This document shows positions 22,209 through 33,859 of a DNA stretch of 64,000 nucleotides, in pieces (within the stretch, counting starts at the first letter, position 1; each line of letters opens with the position of its first letter). Below the pieces are notes generated by a model. That model searched no databases. It had not been told where the DNA came from and saw only the letters and a program-made list of their open reading frames with translations. The translations under genes and the position numbers were made by a program. Source of the DNA: Coniferiporia sulphurascens (lineage: Eukaryota > Basidiomycota > Agaricomycetes > Hymenochaetales > Hymenochaetaceae); contig NBBA01000007.1 in the NCBI GenBank assembly GCA_002794785.1, positions 992,001 through 1,056,000 on the forward strand, in the 5' to 3' direction.

Positions 22209-22500
22209 CTGCAGTATTACATAATTACAAGCTGCCCCCCCGAAGGGGGGGCCCTAACTACATAACAACAGAGGCGCCCATCATTGCACATCGCACAAAA
22301 CTGGGTGGGGGCTCTGCTCCCCGAGGGGTGCTGTAGTGTGAAGAGCCCCTGTTTAGTAAGATGGATGCAAGAAGGAGGAATACATATCACTATGAACAAA
22401 CCGCATTGCTGAAGGCAGGTTAAAATAAGAAGCTTAGAACTGGTAAGGGGGGGCGAGAGTGCCAGCCAGGACATATCCATAGGAATCCGAAAGGCAGGCA
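22179..22500 (-). other. LINE E 3' UTR, stem-loops and (TAA)n tail
   Basis: The tail is a pure run of about nine TAA units in sense, after CTGCAGGAA. Upper stem GGGGCTCT/AGAGCCCC; terminal hairpin CCCCCC-TTCG-GGGGGG with an intact TTCG loop. Confidence 0.82.
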
Positions 22501-24480
22501 CTACTCGAGCGGAAAGGGAGGGAGCATACCTGATAGCTCCAAAAGGGCTGGGTCTGAGTCCCGAGTTCAAGGTCTGAGCATATGATGCATGTATTCCCGT
22601 AGGAGGTCCAAGTCCATATCCTCGTCTGTTGGGTGGCCATCGAGGTCCATCGCGGCAGAAGACAGCCTGATGGTGCCTGTGGCATGGTCAGAGAGGCGGT
22701 TAAGATGCCCCGTCAGCTTTAGCCAGTGGTGCAAAACCGGGAGACGGTTTTTGTCAGCCCACTCTGAGTGGTGGACTGGGAGAGGGTCCCGAGGTGGCCA
22801 CATGTGCTGTATCCATGAGTGGAAGGTACTACAGCCACCAAGGATGTGGGCGGTCAACTGCACAGGCCAGGGGGGGTGGTTGTGCCACCTGCAGTGTGAG
22901 ATCAGGCCATGCCTGCACCGGTAGGCTGAGTCTAAGCTCAGCCAGTAGCCCCCGTAGGGACTGGCATGGCAGAGGACCTGCGCGACTGCAGATAGCTCGC
23001 TGCATGGGTGGTCGACCAAGTGCATGAGTAGCTTTCAGGGTCGGCATGAGGGGAGGCTGTGAACTGCCAGGTACTTGTCAGCGGTCGAGGCAAGGGGGCA
23101 GGCTAGCGAGAACGTCCATCGCTCCATGAGGGTGTGGACAGCGGCCTCTTTTAGTGCAGAGGTGGAGGGTTTGAGGTCGGATGGGGGGAGCTCTGTCACC
23201 AGCTTCGCTTCCGTGTCAGCCCATTCATTGCTGGGGATGTCTGAGTGGCTGGGGCACCATACAAAATGAATGGTGAGCTGTGGGTACAAGTCCAGCAGGG
23301 TCTCCACACCCGCTTTCCAGATGTGGAGGAGGTGGGCACTGGGGGTGGCAGCCCAGGTGCGGAAAAGGTGGAGGGTGGTCAGCGAATCGGACAGAAGGAA
23401 GATGTCCGATGCGATGCGCAGTTGTGCTGGGAGGCGGCATGCTATCCAGCCCTGGGCTGTGGTGAGGGAGAATTCCTTGGTGTCCATGGCTGTGGCACAG
23501 GTGGGGGACTCCAGTCAGCGAGACCGGAGTCGAGTGTGGCCAAGCATGGTGCAGATGGCTGAGCCCGACTTATTGTCAATGCGGGAGCCATCAGTGAATA
23601 CCTGGATGTGGGGGGGTGAGGCCTAGTTGGCATGCGGTGGTTACAAATGATTTTTGGGTGTCGGCGCTAACTGGGGTGATGGGAGTGGTGAAGCAGACAC
23701 GGCCCTTCATGAAGGCCAGAGGGTCTGTCCATGGGGGATGCGTGTATGCAGGGACCTGTTGAACCCAAGGGGCTCAGACCTGCAGAGAAAGGGAGAAAGG
23801 TCTATTAGCTATGTTTTTAAATAATTTCCAGCCAATGGAGTGGGGGGTGCGCCAAAGACACAGGGAGTGGGTGGTCTTTATATACTCAAAGTAGAAAGAG
23901 AGATGGGGAACAGAGCAAAGGAAATTAGTGGAATAGGGGGAGGTGCCTTTAAAGACACCAAGAATCCAACAACAGGCTGTGTTTTGGATGGCCTGGAGGC
24001 GGTTTACCAGGGTTTTTTGGCGGCAGCCATGATACCATACTGGTGCGCCCCAGGAGAGGACAGAGCGGATGCAGGAGGTGTATAGGCGGCGAAGGAGGAG
24101 GGCCAATATGCCGCGTTGTGTGTTGCCTAGGATGCGGAGTGCAGCGAGGGTGGGGAGCCCCTTGGAGCGCATGCACTCAACATGGGGCTTGAAGGAGAGG
24201 CCTGGGTCCCACCATATCCCCAACCACCGGAGGGGGATTGAGGGGCGGATGAGGGTGTTGGGGTCGACCTGGATGCCAGCAGTGTCCCAGCCATTGTAGC
24301 CGGTGCATCGCCAAGGAGGGTGAAAGTGGAGGCACTCCGTCTTGGCGGCTTTGATGTTGAGACCAATGTTGCCGAAGAGGGTGTCGAGTTGTTGGTAGGT
24401 GCGGGTGAGCGTGCAGCAGTTGGATGCCACTGAGGGACCTACACAAATAAGTAAGTGGTCATCAACATATGCCAGGGCGG

Positions 24481-24864
24481 CACAACCACCCCCCTTGGCC
24501 TGCACAGTTGACTGCCCACATACTCAGTGGCTGTAGCACCTTCCATATGTGGATACGATGTGTGTGGCCACCTCGGGACCCTCTCCCAGTCCACCACTCA
24601 GAGTGGGCTGACGAAAACCGCCTCCCGGTTTTGTGTCATTGGCTAAAGCTGACAGGGCATCTTAACCGCCTTTCGGACTGCGCTGCAGGCGCCATCCGGC
24701 TTTCTTTCGCTGCGATGGACCTCGATGGCCACCCAACCGATGAAGATATGGACCTGGACCTCCTACAGGAATACATGCATTGTATGCTCGGACCTCGAAC
24801 TCGGGACTTGGACTCAGCCCTTTTGGAGCTATCAGGTACACTCCCTCCCTTTCCGCTTGAGTAG
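24481..24864 (+). pseudogene. LINE F ORF2 C-terminal fragment
   Basis: Open from the truncation point to TAG at 24862-24864. Contains HNHPPWPAQLTAHILSGCSTF, HSEWADENRLPVL, the helical block LTGHLNRLSDC, and DLDGHPTDEDMDLDLL. Too short to contain RNase H catalytic residues. Not a functional gene. Confidence 0.85.
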
Positions 24865-25182
24865 CACCTGTCTTTCGGATTCCTATGGATACATCTCGGC
24901 TGGCGCCCTTGCCCTCCCTTTCCATTTCTAAGCTTCTTATGTTAACCTGCCCTTATCTGCATGGTTTGTTTGTAGCGATATGTATTCCTCCTTCTCGCCA
25001 TTTTCTTACTAAATAGGGGCTCTTCACACTTCAGCACCCCTCGGGGAGCAGAGCCCCTGCCCAGTTTTGTGTGCTGCGCAATGACGGGTGCCTCTGTTGT
25101 TATGTAGTTAGGGCCCCCCCTTCGGGGGGTGGCTTGTAATTATGTAATACTGCAGGAATAATAATTTAAAATAAAAATAAAA
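24865..25182 (+). other. LINE F 3' UTR, stem-loops and tail
   Basis: Upper stem GGGGCTCT/AGAGCCCC with inner CCCCTCGGGG; terminal hairpin CCCCCC-TTCG-GGGGG. Tail is AATAATTTAAAATAAAAATA-like rather than pure TAA. Confidence 0.82.
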
Positions 25183-25612
25183 ACATATGCCAGGGCAGTG
25201 GTGCCGGCTTGGTGAAAGTGCCGGAGGACCACACCTGTGAATATTGTTGACAGGATGGGGGAGACTGGCGATCCCTGTGGGGTGCCGAAGTTGGGTTTGG
25301 GGGTGGTGGGGAGGGTGGTGCCGTTGAAGGCAACAGTGACCTGCCGGTCCATCATGAAGGATAGACACCAGTTGGCCATCTCTGGGGCACAACCGAGATC
25401 CAGCAATTGTCGGTGGAGGAGTTGGGGGTGTACTGAGTCGAAGAAGCCCTGAATGTTGACTGCTAGGACCAAACAGATGAGGCCCTCTGAGTGGGCATGC
25501 TCCGCAATCTGTAGAAGGTGTTGGGCAGCATCATAGACAGAATGTCCTTGGTGTCCCCCATACTGGTTAGGTGGCAGCCAGCCCCGCATATTGGCGAGGA
25601 ACTGGAGCTGGT

Positions 25613-26644
25613 GGCGTTCACAAATTGTTTGCATGTGTTGGCGCTGACTGGGGTGATGGGGGTGGTGAAGTGGACTCGGCCGTTGGTGAAGGCCAGTGGG
25701 TCCATCCATGGGGGATGCATGTATGCAGGGACCTGTTGAACCTGGGGGGCTCGGACCTGCAAAGAAAGGGAAAAAGGTCTGTTAGCTACATTTTTTAAAA
25801 AGTTTGCGGCCAATAGAGTGAGGGGTGCGCCAAAGGCGCAGAGAGTGGGTCATCTTAATATACTCAAAGTAGAAAGAGAGAGGGGGAACAGAGCAAAGAA
25901 AATTGGTGGAATAGGGGGAGGCGCCTTTGAAGATGCCCAAAATCCAGCAGCAAGCCGTGTTTTGCACAGCCTGGAGGCAGTTTACCAGGGTTTTTTGGCA
26001 GTGGCCATGGTACCAGACTGGGGCTCCCCATGACAGGATGGAGCAGACGCAGGAGGTGTACAGGCGGCAGAGGAGGAGGGCGGAGATGCCGTGTTGGGTA
26101 TTGCCCAGGATGCAGAGGGCGGCGAGGGTGGAGAGCCCTTTGGAACGCATTCGCTCAACATGGGGCTTGAAGGAGAGGCCTGGATCTCACCATATCCCCA
26201 ACCACCGGAGTGGGATTGAGGGGCAGATCAGGGTGTTGGGGTCGACTTGGATGCTGGCAGTGTCCCAGCCATTGTAGCCGGTGCATCGCCAAGGAGGGTG
26301 AAAGTGGAGGCACTCCGTCTTGGCGGCTTTGATGTTGAGACCAATGTTGCCGAAGAGGGTGTCGAGTTGTTGGTAGGTGCGGGTGAGCGTGCAGCAGTTG
26401 GATGCCACTGAGGGACCTACACAAATAAGTAAATGGTCATCAACATATGCTAGGGCAGTAGTGCTGGCTTGGTGAAAACGCCGGAGGACCACCCCAGTGA
26501 AAATAGTTGACAGGATAGGGGAGACTGGTGATCCCTGGGGGGTGCCAAAGTCGGGCTTGGGGGTGGTAGGGAGGGTGGTGCCGTCAAATGCGATTGTGAC
26601 CTGCCGGTCCGTCATAAAGGATAAACACCAGTTGGCCATATTCC
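25613..26644 (-). pseudogene. LINE D (gamma), RNase H N-terminus and RT, right part
   Basis: Resumes LINE D after LINE E. Codes PAYMHPPWMDPLAFTNGRVHF (RNase H approach), SLTNFLCSVPPLSFYF-type RT thumb, AYVDDHLLICVG, FGTPQGSPVSPILS and MANWCLSFMTDRQV. A TGA interrupts near 26186. The copy stops at 26644 in RT, where plus-strand LINE P begins with no target duplication or tail. Confidence 0.87.
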
Positions 26645-28144
26645 TCTTTCTCAACTAATTTCTTATGCTCAGTCCCTCCCCTCTCTTTTTATTTTGAATA
26701 CTTAAAAACGTCCCATTCTCTGTGTCTATGGCGCACCCCCCACTCTATTGGCCACAAACGTTTCTGCAATGTAACTAATAGACCTTTTTCCCTTTCTCTG
26801 CAGGTCCAAGTCCCTCGGGTACAACCGGTCCCTGCATACACACATCCCCCCTGGACAGACCCTCTGGCCTTTACAGGCAGAAGGGTTACCTTCACCCTCC
26901 CTTCCCTCCTGGTCACAGGTGACACACACGACGAGTTCGTAAAGGCCGCCCTAGACCTCAGCACCACCACCTACCTCCAGGTCTTCACCAATGGCTCTCG
27001 CATTGGAACTGCCTCGGGATCCGCCATCTGTGCCATGCGTGGCCGCACCAAACTACGGTCCCGCCGACTTGCCTCCCCCACCTGTGCCATGGCCACAGAC
27101 ACGGAAATCTTCTTGCTCGCCACCGCTCCCGGCTGGGCTGCACACTGCCTCCTCAATCACCTGCCTGTCACATCAGACTTGTTCTTCTTGTCCAATTCAC
27201 TGACAGCACTCAACCTTTTCTGCGGCTGGGCCATCATTCCTGGCACCCATCTCCTCCACCTATGGAAGGTGGGGGTGGAGATGCTTCTGGACTCGCATCC
27301 AGGCCTCACCATCCACTTTGTGTGGTGTCTGGGTCATTCGGACGTCCCTGGGAATGAATGGGCTGATGACGAAGTGAAACTCGCCACAGAGCTCCCCCCC
27401 TCGCAACTTGCGCCCTCCATCTCCGCCCTTAAGGAAGTAGCCACCAAGACCTTGGTCGAACGGTGGACACTTTCACTAGCCTGACCTCTCGCATCCACCA
27501 CCGACAAATACTTGGCAGTGCACGGCATCCCCTCACACTGCCCATGGAAACTGCTCACCCATTCTGCGGACCACCCCTGCCATCACCTCTCTGCAGTAGC
27601 GCAAGTCCTCTGTCACGCCAGTCCCTACGGGGGCTACTGGTTGAGCTTCGACTCAGCCTACCGGCGCTGGCATGGCCTAATCTCTCACTGCAGGTGGCAT
27701 AACCACCCACCATGGCCTGCACAGACGACTGCCCACATCCTAAGCAGGTGCACCACATTCCGACCCTGGATCCGGTGCATTTGGCCAGCCAAAATCCCCC
27801 TCCCAGTCCACCACTCAGAATGGGCTGAGGAACACCTTATCCCGGTTCTGTGCTGCTGGCTTAGGCTGACAGGGCACCTGAACCGCCTCTCTGACAGAAC
27901 CATGGGCACCATCTGCCTGGCATTCGCTGTGATGGAACTAGACGGCCACCCTACCGATGAGGACATGGACCTGGACCTCCTTCAGGACTATATGCATTGT
28001 ATGCTCAGACCTTGTACCCAGGACTCGGACCCAGCTCTCTTGGAGCTTTCAGGTGCACTCCCACCCTTTCTCTCTGATTTGTGACTGCCTTTTGGACCCC
28101 TCACTGTATGTCTCAGCTGGTGCTCTCACCCTCCCTTTCTCCCC
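26645..28144 (+). pseudogene. LINE P (beta), end of RT, RNase H, partial 3' UTR
   Basis: Plus-strand piece starting in the RT thumb and running through RNase H to the stop at 28082-28084 and about 60 nt of 3' UTR. The tail and hairpins are missing. RNase H motifs: TNGSRIG (first catalytic Asp codon is AAT, 26990-26992), EIFLLATAPGW, FLSNSLTALNLF (second Asp-to-Asn) and WCLGHSDVPGNEWAD. TGA near 27482 replaces CGA. It ends at 28144, where gamma fragment Q follows in the same orientation. Confidence 0.86.
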
Positions 28145-29529
28145 TGCATCAACAATAAGTCGGGTTCGGCCATCTGTGCCATGCTGGGCCACACTCGACT
28201 CCGGTCTCACCAACTGGAGTCCCCCATCTGTGCCACAGCCACAGATGCCGAGGAGTTCTCCCTTGCCACGGCCCCTGGCTGGGTAGCACGCCGCCTCCCA
28301 GCGCAACTGCGCATTGCATCGGACATTTTCTTTCTGTCCGATTCGCTGACTGCCCTCCACCTTTTCCACACTTGGGCCACCATCCCCGGCACCCATCTCC
28401 TGCACATCTGGAAAGCGGGTGTGGAGACTCTGCTGGACTCATACCCCCAGCTCACCATCCATTTTGTATGGTGCCCCAGTCACTCGGACATCCCTGGCAA
28501 TGAATGGGCTGACACGGAAGCGAAGCTGGTGACAGAGCTCCCCCCTCCGACCTCAAACCATCCACATCCGCACTAAAAGAGGTCGCCATTCACACCCTTG
28601 TTAAGCTCAACAGTTACGTGGTGATCGATGTCAGGGCTTCCTGATTGTCAGGACTGATGGTACAGCAACAGGGCTTCCTAGATGTCATAATGTGGGGATG
28701 ATCGGCGATGGGGCTTCCTGATTGGCAATGTGGACACGGTGGTCTTCTTAGAGGAGTCGGGTTATGACGAAGTGCCTGATGGTGAGGGAGAGCACACAGA
28801 AGGCACTGAGGCACAGATAATGGGCTTGTATGAACTAAGAGCACAAGCTTAGGACTTGTGCTACTGATGTTACATGCTTATATGCTACTCTATGTGTTTG
28901 CTACTGTAGGGTCATGTATCCGGTTGTTTACATGGCTGGGGAAGGTCATGGAAACCCAAGGAAGGTCTTGGTAATACAAGTGAAGTATCAGTAAGCAAAG
29001 CACGTCATGGTGATGTGATATGGCATCATCATGGCGTCTTATGGTGTAAGGCAAATAAGGGTGAGTAAGGAAGGGAAATGGGGGAGTTGCGCTGACTGAT
29101 GATGATGAAAGAGAAGTGAGTCAGTGCAATAAGGAGGAAGTAAGGAAAATTGTAACAACCCTCATGGAACAGTGGACGTTCGCACTAGCCCGCCCCCTCA
29201 CCTCAACCACTGACAAATATCTGGCAGTTCACAGCCTCCCCTCCCGATGACCTTGAAAGCTGCTCATGCATTTGGTCGACCACCCATGCAATGAGCTATC
29301 TGCAGTCACTCAGGTCCTCTGCCATGCCAGTCCCTATGGGGGCTACTGGCTGAGTTTGGACTCAGCCTACCGGCACAGGCATGGCCTGATCTCACATTGC
29401 AGGTGGCACAACCACCCCCCATGGCCCTTGCAGTCGACCGCCCACATCCTTGGTGGCTGCAGCACATTCCACTTGTGGATACAGCGCGTGTGGCCACCTT
29501 GGGACCCCCTCCCAGTCCACCACTCAGAG

Positions 29530-29530
<1 letters not shown>
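28145..29530 (+). pseudogene. LINE Q (gamma), RNase H fragment with LTR4
   Basis: Starts at the RNase H catalytic region (NNKSGSAICAMLGHTRL), then EEFSLATAPGWVARRL, FLSDSLTALHLF and WCPSHSDIPGNEWAD. After LTR4 it continues EQWTFALARPLTSTTDKYLAVH and CRWHNHPPWPLQ…HILGGC, ending in HHSE at 29530. The tail complement of LINE O follows. Both ends are abrupt, and the remaining C-terminus is not found at the other end of O. Confidence 0.85.
28599..29157 (-). mobile_element. Solo LTR4 (559 bp), TSD ACCCT
   Basis: TGTTAAGC…TTGTAACA, flanked by ACCCT at 28594-28598 and 29158-29162, inside LINE Q. The most diverged copy: the hairpin has one mismatch (AGCACAAGC with ACTTGTGCT), and the inner part near 28760-28810 differs from the rest. 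CpG sites kept in other copies are TG or CA here (for example GATGTCAGGG for GACGTCGGGG). Confidence 0.92.
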
Positions 29531-29564
<34 letters not shown>

Positions 29565-29856
29565 CTGCAGAATTACATAATTACAAGCTGCCCCCCTGAA
29601 GGGGGGGCCCTAACTACATAACAACGGAGGCGCCCATCATTGCACAATGCACAAAACTGGGCGGGGGCCCTGCTCCCCAAAGGGTGCCAAGGTGTGAAGG
29701 GCCCCTATTAGTACAAAGCCAGAAGAGAAGAGGGAGGAATACATGTCGCTATGACAATACCAAATGGGCGAGGGCAGGCAAAGGAGGTAGTTTAGAATGG
29801 AAAAAGGGAGGGTGAGAGCACCAGCTGAGACATACAGTGTAGAGTCCAAAAGGTGG
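29531..29856 (-). other. LINE O 3' UTR, stem-loops and (TAA)n tail
   Basis: About eleven TAA units in sense. Upper stem GGGGCCCT/AGGGCCCC; inner CCCTTTGGGG; terminal CCCCCC-TTCA-GGGGGG, in which the loop TTCG has become TTCA. Confidence 0.82.
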
Positions 29857-32800
29857 TCACAAAACAGAGAGAAAGGGAGGAAGCGCACTTGAGAGCTCCA
29901 AGAGAGCCGGGTCCGAGTCCTGGGTATGGGGTCCGAGCATACGACACATGTAGTCCCACAGGAGGTCCAGGTCCATGTCTTCGTTGGTAGGGTGACCGTC
30001 GAGATCCATCACAGCAAACGCCAGACAGATGGCTCCTGAGGTTCTGTCAGAGAGGCGGTTCAGATGCCCTGTCAGTCGGAGCCAGTGGCGCAGAACCGGG
30101 ATAAGGTTTTCCTCGGCCCACTCTGAGTGGTGGGCTGGGAGGGGGGTTTTGGCTGGCCATACACGCCGAATCCAAGGTCGGAAGGTGGTGCACCTGCCTA
30201 GAATGTGGGTGGTTGTCTGCGCAGGCCATGGTGGGTGGTTGTGCCATCTGCAGTGGGAGATCAAGCCATGTTGGTGCCAGTAGGCTGAGTCGAAGTTCAG
30301 CCAGTAGCCCCCATAGGGACTGGTGCGGCAGAGGACTTGTGCTACCACAGAGAGGTGATGGCGGGGGTGGTCTGTGGAGTGTATGAGCAGCTTCTGCGGG
30401 TGACGGGAGGGGATGCCGTGTACTGCCAGATATTTGTTGGCAGTGGAGGCTAGGGGGCAGGCTAGAGACAGAGTCCACCGTTCTACCAGCATCTTGGTGG
30501 CCACTTCTTTTAGTGCGGAGATGGAGGGTGCAAGTTGCGAGGGGGGGAGCTCCGTGGCTAACTTGGCCTCGACATCGGCCCATTCATTCCTGGGGACGTC
30601 CGAATGACCCGGGCACCACACGAAGTGAACGTTGAGGCCTGGATGCGAGTCCAGAAGCGTCTCAACCCCTGCCTTCCAAAGGTGGAGGAGATGGGCGCCT
30701 GGTACGGCAGCCCAGCTGCAGAAAAGGTTTAATGCCATCAGTGAATCGGATAGAAAGAACAGGTCCGATACGACAGGCAGGTGGTTACAGAGGCGGTGTG
30801 TGGCCCAGCCTGGAGCAGTGGCGAGTGAAAAAATTTCCACATCTGTGGCAGTGGCACAGGTGGGGGAGGCAAGGCAGTGGGACCAAAGTCTGGTGAGGCC
30901 ATGCATAGCGCAGATGGCGGATCCCAAGGCCGTTCCAATGCGTGAGCCATCAGTGAAGACCTGGAGGTGGGGGGTGGTGCTTAAGTCCAGGGCAGCTTTC
31001 ATGAACTCTTTTCATTTGTTGCCTGTGACCAGGAGGGAAGGGAGGGTGAATGTGACCCATCCTCTTGTGAAGGCGAGTGGGTCTGTCCACAGGGGATGCA
31101 TGTATGCAGGGACCAGTTGTACCCGGGGGACTCGGACCTGCAGAGAAAGGGAAAAAGGTCTATTAGTTACAGTACAAAAATGTTTGCGGCCAATAGCATG
31201 GGGGGTGCGCCATAGACGCAGGGAATGGGACATTTTTAAATACTTGAAGTAAAAAGAGAGGGGAGGGACTGAGCAAAGGAAATTAGTAGAGAAAGGTGAG
31301 GCGCCTTTGTAGACACTGAGGATCCACTGGCAGGCCGTGTTTTGTACAGTCTGGAGGTGGTTGATCAGGGTTTTCTGGCGGTGGCCATGGTACCAGACCG
31401 GTGCGCCCCATGCTAAGATGGAGTGGACGCAGCTAGTGTATAGTTGCCAGAGGAGGAGGGCTGATACTCCATGCTCTGTGTTGCCTAAGATGCGGAGGGC
31501 GGCGAGGGTGGAGAGGCCCTTGGAGCGCATTCGCTCCATGTGTGGCTTGAATGTTAGTCCCGGGTCCCACCACATGCCAAGCCACCGGAGTGGTCGGGAT
31601 GGTCGGATGAGGGTGTTAGGGTTGATTTGGATCCCGGCCATATCCCAGCCATGATAGCCGGTTTTGCGCTGAGGTGGGTGGAAGTGGAGTGACTCTGTTT
31701 TGGCAGCTTCGATGTTGAGACTGATGTCGCCAAAGAGGCCATCAAGTTGGTGATAGGTGTCGGCCAGGCAGCGGCAGTTGGATGCTACTGAGGGTCCGAC
31801 ACATATTAGTAAGTGGTCGTTGACGTATGCGAGCGCCATGGTGCCGGCTTGGTGAAAGCGCCAGAGGACCACGCCCACGAAGATTGTTGACAGGATGGGG
31901 GAGACTGGCGATCCTTGGGGGGTGCCTAAGTTGGGTTTTGGTGCGGTTGGGAGGGTGGTGCCATCGAAAGCGACTGCTACCTGCCGGTCCATCATGAAGG
32001 AGAGGCACCAGTCTGCCATGTTGGGCAGGCACTGGAGCTCCAGCAGTTGTCAGTGAAGGAGGTGGGGGTGGACCGAATCAAAAAAGCCCTGTATGTCGAC
32101 CACAAGGACTGAACACACAAGACCTTTCGAATGGGCATTCTCTGCTATCTGTAGAAGGTGTTGGGCAGCGTCATAGACAGAATGTCCTTGGCGCTCCCCA
32201 TACTGGTTAGGTGGCAGCCAGTTCCACTTGTTAGTGAGGAACTGGAGCCAGTTAGTGATAATCTTTTCAAGGAGTTTCCCTAGGGTCTCCTCAAGGGTGA
32301 TGGGTCGGTATGAGCATGGTGAGAAAGGGTCTTTCTTGTTGGGCTTCTGGAGCACCACCACTTTTGCCGCCCGCCAGCACTTAGGGTGGTGCCCCAGGTG
32401 CAGACAGTTGTTGAAAAGTGATAGAATCTCATCAGGGTAGGCTTCCACCACCCATTTCAGGGGGCGATAGCCTATTCCCAAGAGGCCCAGTGCCAACAAG
32501 TTGGAGGTGTCAGACAGTGCCCCTGTGAGCTTGGTGAGGAGGATTGGTGGGGCAGCTGGTTGGGGGGGCAGAGGCGGGTTGTGGTCCACCAGCAGGGGGG
32601 GGGGGAGGCTTGAAGAAAGTTTCGCAGAATAGCTCACCTTTCTCATCGTCAGACTGGGTGAAGGTGCCATCTTGTCACTTGAGGGACAGGATGGGTGTGG
32701 GGTGGGTGCCGAGGCCGTGTTTGGCCCAGGTCCAGATGTTGGAGGCGTCCGCTTCGGCCACCTGATCAGTGTAGAACTGCCACTTGGCTGTACATACTCC

Positions 32801-33859
32801 GCATTTGAAGGCGCGGCATGCCGACGCATGCTGGAGGGGGGTGGTTGTTGTCGAAATGGCTGTCAGCAGGCTTTTGCACATTGGCGTCCACCATGGGACC
32901 TCCGTTTTCGACGGTTTCGAGAGGCGGGTGAACGGTTCGAGGGCGGCTATCATGGCTTTCACCACTGCTTCTGCTTTGTCGTCCAGGGTGGTGGTGTCAC
33001 TGACTGGGATGTCGAAAGCATGGTCTAGGAGAGGGAAGGCAATTTCGGTCCACTCCTCCTTGTCGGCTGGTAGAAGTCAGCAGGTCTTGAGGACCGGAGG
33101 TGGGGGCCGAAAGGGGATAGACCAGCGCAGGATTGCATGGTCTGACAGTGGAGAAGGGTCGGAGGTGGCCGAGTCCAGTATGGCATTGGGGTTAACGGAG
33201 GGTGGGGCCCAGATCATGTCTATGGGGCACCTCCAGTGGTTGCCATTGGGCCTTGAGTCAGAGTCAGGTAGGTGGGCAGGCTCTAGGCCATGTCCACGGA
33301 AGAAGTCGTCAAGGGGCTGTGCCCTCAATTCCTCTGGCCGTGAGGTGGAGAGTTTGGACCATGTGGGGTGGCGACAGTTGAAGTCGCCTGCCACAAGGAG
33401 GGTGGTGGCTATTGCCGAGGGGAGCGAGAAGAGGAAAGACTCACCTGGGTATTGTGGTGGGGCCCCGGCACAGTCTGGGGGTGACATACCATAGTAGTTG
33501 CACACCTGTACCATGAGGGAGGAATGGATCTCTATTGTGAGGACATCGGTGCCCTGGGAGGCAGTGCCGAGTACTGACCAGGAGGTTGGGGGGAGGGAGC
33601 GTGCCACATATATGACTACCCGAGGGCGGGAGTCCGGGGGTAGTACCGGTGTGTAGCCTGGGATGTTGGGGACATTGAATACCAGGGTGCCGGCAGAGTC
33701 GGTGAGGGAGGGTTGCAGACCTATTTGATACCAGGGTGGTTCCTGGATAAGAATTAGGTGTGGAGGGGAGGGGCTGTCAGCTAAGAGGGGAATAAGGGAA
33801 TTGATCACTGCGAGTGAGTGGGTGGCGTTCCACTGCATGACAGAGATGTCTCCAATCAT
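29857..33859 (-). pseudogene. LINE O ORF2: endonuclease, RT, RNase H
   Basis: ATG at 33859 in an ATGA overlap with ORF1. Endonuclease: ISVMQWNATHS, IQEPPW, GDFNCRHPTW, PIDMIWAPP, SDHAILRWS. RT: VVDIQGFFDSV intact and LGTPQGSPVSPILS, but the YVDD box reads YVND (AAC codon 31819-31821), a GTC-GAC to GTC-AAC CpG change that removes a metal-binding Asp. RNase H: TDGSRIG, EIFSLATAPGW, FLSDSLMALNLF, WCPGHSDVPRNEWAD. Stops: TGA near 33074, near 32047 (TGG to TGA) and near 31009. A C-run near 32597-32605 shifts the frame. Non-functional but well preserved. Confidence 0.9.

Larger units (their letters stand above)
24481..25182 (+). mobile_element. LINE F (gamma), short 5'-truncated insertion in LINE E
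   Basis: Plus-strand 3' piece: the last 128 codons of ORF2 plus 3' UTR and an A-rich tail (about 25160-25182). Flanked by a 16-bp target duplication: ACATATGCCAGGGCGG (24465-24480) and ACATATGCCAGGGCAG (25183-25198). The single difference is CG to CA. It lies in the RT YVDD region of E. Confidence 0.93.
22179..25612 (-). mobile_element. LINE E (gamma), 5'-truncated insertion in LINE D
   Basis: Tail (TTA)n at 22179-22206, 3' UTR, RNase H and most of RT, ending at 25612 in RT (…RGWLPPNQYGG…QLQF). Split by LINE F at 24481-25182. Flanked by a 12-bp target duplication that differs only at CpG sites, GGCATTCATGAA against GGCGTTCACAAA, pointing to an original GGCGTTCACGAA. This is a textbook target-primed insertion with 5' truncation. 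Confidence 0.9.
22501..25612 (-). pseudogene. LINE E ORF2: RT (partial) and RNase H
   Basis: TAG stop at 22501-22503 (LPPFPLE). RNase H about 22567-23770 contains FLLSDSLTTLHLF, WCPSHSDIPSNEWAD and the C-terminal CRWHNHPPWPVQ…HILGGC block. RT has YVDDHLLICVG (near 24465), but motif A reads VNIQGFFDSV: the catalytic Asp codon is AAC (25455-25457), a GTC-GAC to GTC-AAC CpG change. TGA at about 23776 replaces CGA at the same site as in LINE B. Frameshift near 23620. Interrupted by LINE F. Confidence 0.88.
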
